From Rossellomorea aquimaris (GTDB taxonomy: Bacteria > Bacillota > Bacilli > Bacillales > Bacillaceae_B): a DNA stretch of 64,000 nucleotides. The stretch lies in assembly GCF_035590735.1 (NCBI RefSeq), contig NZ_CP141595.1:4127001-4191000 (forward strand), written 5' to 3'. This document shows, one piece after another, positions 18,936 to 26,104 of this stretch (its first letter is position 1; every line of letters starts with the position of its first letter). The notes under the pieces were generated by a model. The model did no database searches. It worked only from the letters and a program-made list of their open reading frames with translations, and was not told the DNA's origin. Both the position numbers and the translations under genes were made by a program.

Positions 18936-21632
18936 TCACTCCTCGTCAGTTTGAATTAAAACAGTGATAATTTCTTTAGGGCGGATGGTCCTCTCCACGT
19001 TTCCGTGTCCTAGACTTTCTTTCTTTTTTTCTAGAATCGTAGAAAGATAGACTTCATCCCCCTCTACACTCAGTTCCTGGGGTTCATCCGTCGGGTTAAA
19101 CCATCTTACGATGATTCCCATTCCTTCCTCCGCAGGCTTGCACGCAGTCAAGACTAAAGCATCACCCGACCATTTAAATAGATTGCTAGTCTTTTCATTT
19201 CTTCCTTCTCCTTGTTCTACTTGAACAACAGTCGGAGTCAACGGATAGTGATACGCTTCATTGAAAGCACGTGACTCTATGACATTTCCACGATGGGGGA
19301 TCACCATAAATTCTGCTTTATGTAGGCCAAGGCACTGAGCTTCCGGTGTTTCAAACACCCCCCAATCCCCGAGCTCCCCAACGGATCGGAGCAATGTGAC
19401 CGCAATGGATTTTCCGTCCACGATTTCATATTCATGAAGACCCTTCCCGGCAATCGTCAACCCCTTCTCATGGTCACCCAGGCTGACAAACCTTTGCATA
19501 TGGTGATCGAACGTCGGATTGATCCACTGGCTTTCCGGTTGGTTTGGACGCTTTACCACTTCAAACACACTATCGGCAAAGTGATACAGATTCCCTTTTC
19601 CAACTGGAAACAACGCACGCAATCGATGGTCTTTTGCTTGATTGTCTATTGTCACTTCGACCTTCAGCCCTTTAGAACCCTTTTCGAGGACGAGCAGGGT
19701 TTTAAAGGTCAGCAACACTTCTTCCTCATGCCGTCCCGCTTGACGATCAGGGTGCCAGACCAGGTCTCTCCGCTCAATGTCTAATTGTTCATCGGCTTGC
19801 TTCGGGACAGAAATCTTGGACTCTATCTCAACGGATGCACAATACGGGTTATTTTCTACAATGTTCAAGGTAGAGATTTGCCGTTTGGTCGTGAAGGCGA
19901 TACCATCACTGCTTGCTTTGAACATATACTCGTTTCCGATATCCCCCACGTCCTCATACATACCAAGGTTTTCATAATGGAAGCCCGTTTGTTTGTCTAA
20001 GAGTGAATAGGTTCCGTTCTCATGAACGGTTACGCAGATATGCTCATTTTCAAGCCTCTGTTCTGATGGGTGCCACATAAGGTTCTCCTTATGAGGGATA
20101 TCTTCACCTGGTACTAGATAACAAGTTTCATAACCAATATGAATAGGGGATTCCAGTGCAAAGGTTATGTCTATTTCCTTCGCATAATAAGGTTTTCTGA
20201 ATCCATCTCCCGGGAGGTCGTAACCGAATGAGATACCCTTTTCTTTCACATGGACAGGGATCGTTGAACCATCCCCTCTCTCAATGACAAACGAAGGGAG
20301 TGGAATGCTATCTAACTTTTTCGGAATCTGACGAAAATCCAATTCATCGAAATAGATTTTCTGAACCATCATTTTTTCCCGAATGACCCGTGTAGAAGGC
20401 TTTCCATCCGTGAAAAACAGGATAAGCGGAATCGCGTCGGGATTATGATGTGTCGTGGAGATACCGGATGCAATTTCGCGCGCTTGCTCCGTTACATATC
20501 TCATAACCCCCTTCTCAACCTTCTCGAAACGGGTCTCCATTTCCCGATGGACACTATCTACACTGCATCCGCAAATACTGTCATGAGGATGATTCTCCAT
20601 CAGCATTTTCCAATAAAACTCCGCAAAATCACGGTGAAGTCTTTTGTCTTTTACCAGTAACCCCATCGGCTCCAGAACTCGCTCCAATAGAGTCTGACAG
20701 CGGTCATTCGCCTGCTTTAAATAAACTCTCGCAGAAGCCGTGTTCACAAGGGTCGACCATCCATCGGTTTTTTGGTTCCTGAGTTCCCCACGAATGGTTT
20801 GAAGTTCATCCGGCAGTTCCTTCTTCACCTCGTCTATGTATTCTTTGAAACTTGAATGCTTGAATGTGACGTCCGGTCTGAGCTCATTGGCCGTCGCGAT
20901 GGCTTTCACAATATCCTTTTGCAGAGGTTGATGGTCACAGCCATTCATAAATAATAATTGGGAAGTCGAAGCAAATTTCTCCACGTCTGAAAGCTTTTTC
21001 TTCCAATATTCTTCAGCCTCCCCTTGATCGGCAGGTATTTCATTTCCATTTGAATACCAATTGGCAAATAAGATCCCCAATACATTCGAGCCATCGGGAG
21101 CCTGCCACTTCATTTCTGAAAATGGGGAAGAGAATTCATCACTGTGATGAACCTGATTATTGAACCCTGTCGGTGTCACCCCTCTACCGAAAGCAGCCAC
21201 ATCAATGTTTGCCTGGCGTAGCAATTGCGGGGCCTGACCGTAAATGCCAAACGTATCAGGGAAATATCCAAGCGTACTCTGTTGCCCGAGTTTCTTCGTA
21301 TCTTTCATCCCATAAAGCAAATTCCGTACATTCGCTTCAGAGCTCGTAAGAAATGCATCCTGCAAGATATACCAAGGACCGATGATCAAGCGCCCTTCAC
21401 GGATATATCGTTTGACTTCTTCTTCTTTATCAGGACGCACCTGCAGGTAGTCATCAACCATAATCGTTTGTCCATCCAGGTGAAAACTGTGGAAACCCGG
21501 ATCTTGTGCCAATTGCTCTAATAGATCATCAAATAGCTTGACTAAGTAATAACGGTGTTCTTCAAGTGACATGTACCACTCCCGGTCCCAATGGGAATGA
21601 GAAATAATATGAGCGGTTTTGTTCTTCATCAT
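18936..21632 (-). CDS. GH38 alpha-mannosidase, streptococcal-type
   Basis: Cytosolic alpha-mannosidase of 898 residues. Zinc/catalytic marks: HIISHSHWDREWYMSLEEH at the N-terminus, nucleophile region GYFPDTFGIYGQAPQLL, and NHPHDSICGCSVDSVHREM. Length is close to the Streptococcus pyogenes GH38 enzyme known to cleave alpha-1,3-mannose. Its ATG at 21632 overlaps the stop of the YesL-like gene and shares the GGAGGAG of that gene's end, so the two are translationally coupled. Third GH38 gene in the window; it resembles the MngB-like enzyme more than the 1049-residue one. Confidence 0.92.
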   Translation of the reverse strand: MMKNKTAHIISHSHWDREWYMSLEEHRYYLVKLFDDLLEQLAQDPGFHSFHLDGQTIMVDDYLQVRPDKEEEVKRYIREGRLIIGPWYILQDAFLTSSEANVRNLLYGMKDTKKLGQQSTLGYFPDTFGIYGQAPQLLRQANIDVAAFGRGVTPTGFNNQVHHSDEFSSPFSEMKWQAPDGSNVLGILFANWYSNGNEIPADQGEAEEYWKKKLSDVEKFASTSQLLFMNGCDHQPLQKDIVKAIATANELRPDVTFKHSSFKEYIDEVKKELPDELQTIRGELRNQKTDGWSTLVNTASARVYLKQANDRCQTLLERVLEPMGLLVKDKRLHRDFAEFYWKMLMENHPHDSICGCSVDSVHREMETRFEKVEKGVMRYVTEQAREIASGISTTHHNPDAIPLILFFTDGKPSTRVIREKMMVQKIYFDELDFRQIPKKLDSIPLPSFVIERGDGSTIPVHVKEKGISFGYDLPGDGFRKPYYAKEIDITFALESPIHIGYETCYLVPGEDIPHKENLMWHPSEQRLENEHICVTVHENGTYSLLDKQTGFHYENLGMYEDVGDIGNEYMFKASSDGIAFTTKRQISTLNIVENNPYCASVEIESKISVPKQADEQLDIERRDLVWHPDRQAGRHEEEVLLTFKTLLVLEKGSKGLKVEVTIDNQAKDHRLRALFPVGKGNLYHFADSVFEVVKRPNQPESQWINPTFDHHMQRFVSLGDHEKGLTIAGKGLHEYEIVDGKSIAVTLLRSVGELGDWGVFETPEAQCLGLHKAEFMVIPHRGNVIESRAFNEAYHYPLTPTVVQVEQGEGRNEKTSNLFKWSGDALVLTACKPAEEGMGIIVRWFNPTDEPQELSVEGDEVYLSTILEKKKESLGHGNVERTIRPKEIITVLIQTDEE

Positions 21633-22258
21633 GACTCTCCTCCAATCATTTCGACGTGCAATTTTTTATAGCGATTCATCGATACTTTCATCACCCAATA
21701 GGCAGGCATGACACCCAGGGCAAAAGGAATCAACCCAGGCATTTCATAAATCAGGTATCCTACCATCGTTAAGCCGATGGAGAGGATAAGGTTCTGCTTG
21801 AAGCTAATGATCGTCATAATAAACGGCTGGTACAGGTAATGCTTAAACGACTGATCAAAATGTACGTAATAGGGGAATAAATACAGAAATGAGAATAGAT
21901 ACAGGATACATATGAATAAAATGAGCACCGTGCTGAATAAAGCAATGATGCCTTTTAGTTGAGTAACAAGATAGAGATCCACCGATAAGAATAGACCCAC
22001 ACTTGAATAGATCCAGCCCAGACTGTTAACCTTCCAGAAATTCCGTTTGTAATAGTGATGGTATTCCCTGAAGAAAGGTTCATCCCGGCCACCTTGTAAC
22101 CACTTTCTAGTAATGGCAAATAAAGAAACGGTTGCGGGGAAGATTCCCAATACAACACCACCCATTACAATGTGTAAGAACCAAGAAAGATTAAGTTGAA
22201 TCGCCTTCCATATCCACAGGCTCGCATCTGTAAACAAATCACCCAATCGACTAAACAT
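21629..22258 (-). CDS. YesL-like DUF624 membrane protein
   Basis: Integral membrane protein of 209 residues with about five spans (for example WFLHIVMGGVVLGIFPATVSLFAI and FSTVLILFICILYLFSFLYLF). DUF624 proteins such as YesL are regular companions of YesMN/Lpl-type glycan loci, but their function is unknown. The ATG at 22258 follows AAAGGGGG; a longer frame to 22294 is inside the ROK gene and lacks a site. It overlaps the upstream ROK gene by 8 bases and the downstream GH38 gene by 4. Confidence 0.85.
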   Translation of the reverse strand: MFSRLGDLFTDASLWIWKAIQLNLSWFLHIVMGGVVLGIFPATVSLFAITRKWLQGGRDEPFFREYHHYYKRNFWKVNSLGWIYSSVGLFLSVDLYLVTQLKGIIALFSTVLILFICILYLFSFLYLFPYYVHFDQSFKHYLYQPFIMTIISFKQNLILSIGLTMVGYLIYEMPGLIPFALGVMPAYWVMKVSMNRYKKLHVEMIGGES

Positions 22259-23162
22259 GAAGATCCCCCTTTCTGTATTCTTCCAACCACACATAAGCAG
22301 CCCCTACTAATTGAGCTTCATCCAGATAGTGACACAAAGAGATGGAAGGCCGTACCTTAGCAATAGGCTTTGCATCCAATATCTTGTCCATTCTGGATTC
22401 CAGTTCCTCTAAAAAATCAGGCTGTCTGGTAATTCCTCCCCCTACCAAAATCTTCTCAGGATCCAATATGTACTGGATGTTGAAGATTCCGATCGCCAGA
22501 GTATAAAAAAAAGAATCTAATGATTTCTGAGCTCCTTCATGGTTCTTTCCAGCTTGTTCAAATACCATGGGCCCTGTCCATCCATCGTCATAAGGGGCTT
22601 GATGCTTCAGCCTTCTTGAAATGGCTGAGGACGAACCCAGCTCACTCCATGTCTCATAAACATTTTCATGAATGTCACTTGCTAAAATCGAGTATCCAAA
22701 TTCGCCTCCATGAAGATTGGCTCCCTTGAAGAGTTTCTTGTTAATTATAAGAGCCCCACCTATTCCCGTACCACATACGATACAGGCGAACGTTTCACAT
22801 TCTCTTGCCGCCCCTTTCCAAAGCTCTGAAAGGGCAGCACAATTGGCATCATTCTCCATGGCCACCGGCAAACAATATCTCTTACCGAGCAACTGCTTGA
22901 GATTATGCTCATGAACAAACGGCACCGCACTATAACCTAAGACATGCCCTGTATCCGTCACACTTCCCGGACTGCTAATGGTTATGCCAATCAAGGAATA
23001 ATTCTTGTTCATGCGCTTATAATACTCATCGATTACGTCACTAAATTCATCGAATAATTGAGGGGTTGATACTTCTTCTTTTTCCACTAACTGACCTCTA
23101 ATAGAAATCAGCGCAAGCTTAATATAGGTGCCGCCTATATCAATGGTTAATATAAACGCCAT
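22251..23162 (-). CDS. ROK-family sugar kinase (glucokinase / BglK / amino-sugar kinase-like)
   Basis: Cytosolic kinase of 303 residues. Phosphate loop TIDIGGTYIKLALISI, catalytic region AMENDANCAALSELW, VCGTGIGGALI and ILVGGGITRQPDF are standard ROK marks. The Cys-rich zinc motif common in glucokinases is absent. It is placed between the GH1 gene (6 bases upstream) and the YesL-like gene. Options are GlcNAc kinase for the sugar freed from the glycan core, a second hexokinase, or a BglK-like kinase that phosphorylates a disaccharide before GH1 cleavage. Sequence alone does not decide. Confidence 0.82.
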   Translation of the reverse strand: MAFILTIDIGGTYIKLALISIRGQLVEKEEVSTPQLFDEFSDVIDEYYKRMNKNYSLIGITISSPGSVTDTGHVLGYSAVPFVHEHNLKQLLGKRYCLPVAMENDANCAALSELWKGAARECETFACIVCGTGIGGALIINKKLFKGANLHGGEFGYSILASDIHENVYETWSELGSSSAISRRLKHQAPYDDGWTGPMVFEQAGKNHEGAQKSLDSFFYTLAIGIFNIQYILDPEKILVGGGITRQPDFLEELESRMDKILDAKPIAKVRPSISLCHYLDEAQLVGAAYVWLEEYRKGDLHV

Positions 23163-23168
23163 ATCTCA

Positions 23169-24545
23169 TCACCCTAAATCCGGAAGCTGATTTGACTCGG
23201 CAAGTGCCTTAAACCAGCCTGCACTTTTTTTCTTATACCTTCTCCCGGTCTTCAAATCCAGTTCAACGAGTCCATACCTATTCTTGTACTCATTTAGCCA
23301 AGACCAGTTATCAATGAAGGTCCATACATGATACCCATAACAATTTGATCCTTCTTCGATTCCTTTGTGAAGCCATTTTAGATGATTGCTCATGAATTCA
23401 ATCCGGTAGGAATCCTGAATCATCCCTGATGAATCTCTAAACCTTGATTCACCCTCCACTCCCATCCCATTCTCCGCTATATACCAGGGGATGTTTCCAT
23501 ATTGGTCTCTTATCGTCAGGGCAATATCATAAATGCCCTTTTCGTATATTTCCCAGCCGCGATGTGGATTCATTTTCGCTCCGTCCCATTGATACGGTTC
23601 GAAATAGTGATCAAGTGTGTTTGTCGAAGCAGGTGCCCCTGCCTGTACCCTTCGTGGTTGATAATAATTAACACCAAGAAAGTCCACGGGGGAATCTTTC
23701 AATAGTTGGAAGTCTCCAGGAAAATGACGGACGTGAATGTGTTCTTGTTCTATGAAGGACAACAACTCTTCCGGGAACTCACCCTTAACAACCGGATCTA
23801 AAAAGCTCCGATTATACAGCACATCGGCCCACATAGCTGCTTCCAAGTCTTTAGGTTTATCTGAGCGGGGATAACTTGGCGTTAAGTTTAAAATGATACC
23901 TATTTTCCCCCGATGGTTCCTGTCCTTAAATGCCCTTACTGCTTTCACATGGGCCATCAACGTATGATATCCAGCCTGAAATGCTCGATTGAGATCGAAC
24001 ACTCCCGGTAGATGCTTATCATTTAAATAACCCATTTCAATGGGTACAATGGGTTCATTAAATGTGACCCATACCTCAACAAGATCTCCAAATCGTTCAA
24101 ATGCCACCTTAGCGTAAAACTCAAACTCATCGACAACTTCCCGATTGTCCCAACCGCCTTTCTCGTACAATCGAAAGGGCATATCGAAATGAAACAAATT
24201 AACAATCGGCTTAATACCACTTTCACTAAGCCTCTTAAATACATTCCTATAAAAGGCAACCGCCTCTTCATTCACTTGAATGCCATCAGGTAATAACCGC
24301 GCCCAAGATATCGAGGTTCGAAAGGAATTAAAGCCCGTTTGCTTCATAGTGTCTATGTCTTCTTTATAGTGAGCATAAAAGCCTGAAGTCTCTTCCGGTC
24401 CTATCTGCTGAAAGAAACGTACAGGTTCCTTCTGAAACCAATAATCCCAAACATTTTGAGCCTTTCCTCCACTACTTCCCGCTCCCTCCATCTGGGGTCC
24501 CGAAGAAGCCGCTCCCCATAAAAAACCATCAGGAAATTTCATCAT
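23169..24545 (-). CDS. GH1 beta-glycosidase (candidate core beta-mannosidase)
   Basis: Retaining beta-glycosidase of about 458 residues, no signal peptide. Acid/base Glu is in VWVTFNEPIVP and nucleophile Glu in WYIAENGMGVEGE. Near the C-terminus NWSWLNEYKNRYGLVELD keeps the Ser-Trp and Tyr of the phospho-sugar-binding pattern but has Asn where Lys is usual, so phospho-specificity is open. Two ATG codons (24545, 24542) lie after GGAGAGGG; the first is used. As first gene of the mannosidase operon, it is a good candidate to split the Man-beta-1,4-GlcNAc core left after alpha-mannose removal. Generic 6-phospho-beta-glucosidase is the alternative. Confidence 0.85.
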   Translation of the reverse strand: MMKFPDGFLWGAASSGPQMEGAGSSGGKAQNVWDYWFQKEPVRFFQQIGPEETSGFYAHYKEDIDTMKQTGFNSFRTSISWARLLPDGIQVNEEAVAFYRNVFKRLSESGIKPIVNLFHFDMPFRLYEKGGWDNREVVDEFEFYAKVAFERFGDLVEVWVTFNEPIVPIEMGYLNDKHLPGVFDLNRAFQAGYHTLMAHVKAVRAFKDRNHRGKIGIILNLTPSYPRSDKPKDLEAAMWADVLYNRSFLDPVVKGEFPEELLSFIEQEHIHVRHFPGDFQLLKDSPVDFLGVNYYQPRRVQAGAPASTNTLDHYFEPYQWDGAKMNPHRGWEIYEKGIYDIALTIRDQYGNIPWYIAENGMGVEGESRFRDSSGMIQDSYRIEFMSNHLKWLHKGIEEGSNCYGYHVWTFIDNWSWLNEYKNRYGLVELDLKTGRRYKKKSAGWFKALAESNQLPDLG

Positions 24546-24558
24546 TAACACCCTCTCC

Positions 24559-24573
24559 AGAAATCGCTTACAT
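24559..24573 (-). promoter_or_regulatory. cre box (CcpA site) before GH1 operon
   Basis: On the minus strand ATGTAAGCGATTTCT fits the cre consensus WTGNAANCGNWNNCW at every fixed position. It lies 14-28 bases before the GH1 start. A weak promoter (TTCCAA, 17 bases, TATGAT on the minus strand) overlaps the T run of the preceding hairpin. Confidence 0.75.
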
Positions 24574-24595
24574 TTCTTCTTAAAGCCATCATATA

Positions 24596-24637
24596 TAGAA
24601 AAAAAAGGAGTTGGAATATGTTCACTCCAACTCCTTT
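24596..24637 (-). terminator. Strong hairpin with T run just upstream of GH1 operon
   Basis: Perfect 12-base arms AAAGGAGTTGGA / TCCAACTCCTTT, 10-base loop, followed on the minus strand by eight T in all. A separate terminator already follows manA (24714-24743), so this second one may be a leader attenuator for the GH1 operon. Confidence 0.7.
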
Positions 24638-24713
24638 AATAAACGCATGAAAACTTTAAAAATGACACTTTTTGTGGACGGGTGGTTCCCAACTAAACAC
24701 TATAAGAGGAAAG

Positions 24714-24743
24714 TAAAAAAACGCAAAGCTCCTAAGCTCTGCG
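24714..24743 (-). terminator. Terminator of manA
   Basis: On the minus strand CGCAGAGCT pairs with AGCTTTGCG (one G-T), loop TAGG, followed by a run of seven T. It begins 17 bases after the manA stop. Confidence 0.8.
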
Positions 24744-24759
24744 CCTTTCTCATAATCAA

Positions 24760-25707
24760 TCAAACATGAGAAACAATCAACTCAACCTGTCCCTCAATCT
24801 CAAATGTCTCAACATCCTCCGGTAGTATAAAATGATCTCCTTTTGTAAGAGAATACTCTTCTCCCTGGACCTTCAGTACCCCATTCCCATCTAATACACT
24901 TGCCAGCTGGAATGGCTGGTCTTGCACAAATGATGCATGTCCATCGACTTTCCATTTGTATACTGTGAAATACTCTGCTTCCACAAACTTCGTTGACTCT
25001 ACCCCTTCACGTTTTTCCACAACCGGTTCAACTGCCTCAGCTTTGTGTGGAATGGTCGTCACTTCAATCGACTTGTCGATATGAAGCTCACGGGTATTCC
25101 CTTCCCCATCCTTACGGTCATAATCATACACACGATACGTCGTATCCGAACTTTGCTGTGTTTCTAACACCAATGTTCCTTTACACAGGGCATGGATGGT
25201 GCCACTTGGGACATAGAAGAAGTCACCAGGCTTAACCGGGATGCGTCGCAGCAGGTCATTCCACTCGCCTTTTTCAATCATCGATACAAACTCTTCCTTC
25301 GTTTGAGCTGTATGTCCAAAAATCATTTCGGCATCTTCATCACAATCGATGATGTACCAGCACTCGGTTTTACCCAGTTCACCGTTTTCATGTTCTTTAG
25401 CATAGGGATCATCCGGGTGCACCTGTACAGAAAGATCTGCGTTTGCGTCCAAAATTTTCGTCAGTAATGGAAACACCGGTGACGAATGGTTCCCAAATAA
25501 CTCACGATGCTCGTTCCAAAGCTCACCTATCGTCTTTCCGGCAAACTCACCGTTGACTACTGTGCTCTGCCCATTCGGATGACCGGATATGGCCCAGCAT
25601 TCTCCAGTGATATCAGATGGAATATCGTAGTTGAATTGGTCTTTTAATGCCGTACCTCCCCAGATTCTTTCCTGGAATACGGGTTGTAGAAATAGTGGTT
25701 GGTTCAT
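24760..25707 (-). CDS. manA: Mannose-6-phosphate isomerase, class I
   Basis: Zinc enzyme of 315 residues that interconverts mannose-6-phosphate and fructose-6-phosphate. Marks: N-terminal FLQPVFQERIWGGTALKDQF, zinc ligands in LSVQVHPDDPYAKEHENGELGKTE, FFYVPSGTIHALCKG. The size matches Bacillus ManA/GmuF rather than the longer enterobacterial enzyme. AGGAGG precedes the ATG at 25707. It links mannose released by the GH38/GH125 enzymes, once phosphorylated by a ROK kinase, to glycolysis. It has its own terminator and may be co-transcribed with the small gene upstream. Confidence 0.93.
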   Translation of the reverse strand: MNQPLFLQPVFQERIWGGTALKDQFNYDIPSDITGECWAISGHPNGQSTVVNGEFAGKTIGELWNEHRELFGNHSSPVFPLLTKILDANADLSVQVHPDDPYAKEHENGELGKTECWYIIDCDEDAEMIFGHTAQTKEEFVSMIEKGEWNDLLRRIPVKPGDFFYVPSGTIHALCKGTLVLETQQSSDTTYRVYDYDRKDGEGNTRELHIDKSIEVTTIPHKAEAVEPVVEKREGVESTKFVEAEYFTVYKWKVDGHASFVQDQPFQLASVLDGNGVLKVQGEEYSLTKGDHFILPEDVETFEIEGQVELIVSHV

Positions 25708-25716
25708 GGTTGCCTC

Positions 25717-25935
25717 CTAATGTTCGCTTTTTGTATGTACTTGTAAGATTTCACTAATCTTATCAACGATCTCATGCAGTTGATTCTCTCGAGCTCCACT
25801 TAGTTGATGTTTTATCTCTTTGATAACCATTTCATCAATCATAAGGCTCATTAACTCTTCCCAATTGATTGTCTTACATAATGTAGGTTCTATCAAGTAC
25901 GAAATAGTGTTCGACCTTATTTCATTGACTGACAA
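25717..25935 (-). CDS. Small hypothetical protein, 72 residues
   Basis: Not recognised. The frame starts with TTG at 25935 (GGATGA six or so bases upstream) and ends 9 bases before manA. The product is acidic and helical with no membrane span (INWEELMSLMIDEMVIKEIKHQLSG then a predicted helix NQLHEIVDKISEILQ). It could be a real small gene co-transcribed with manA or the remnant of a larger one; an internal Met start (MSLMIDEM) is possible. Confidence 0.4.
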   Translation of the reverse strand: MSVNEIRSNTISYLIEPTLCKTINWEELMSLMIDEMVIKEIKHQLSGARENQLHEIVDKISEILQVHTKSEH

Positions 25936-26046
25936 TCGATCATCCGTAGTGGCTTATTGAATGATCGCTTCACTCCACCTTCTTGTCATTATGTTCCCCA
26001 AGCACTTTATATCTTATTGACTACCCCAATTTCCAGTAGCCTTCTA

Positions 26047-26079
26047 TAAAAAAAGCCAAAACCGACAGCCGATTTTGGC
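26047..26079 (-). terminator. Terminator of the GH85 gene
   Basis: On the minus strand a 10-base stem opening with GCCAAAATCG, loop of 5 bases, then about seven T. It lies 25 bases after the GH85 stop. Confidence 0.85.
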
Positions 26080-26104
26080 AAAATTCTATTCTGAAAGTAA
26101 ATGA

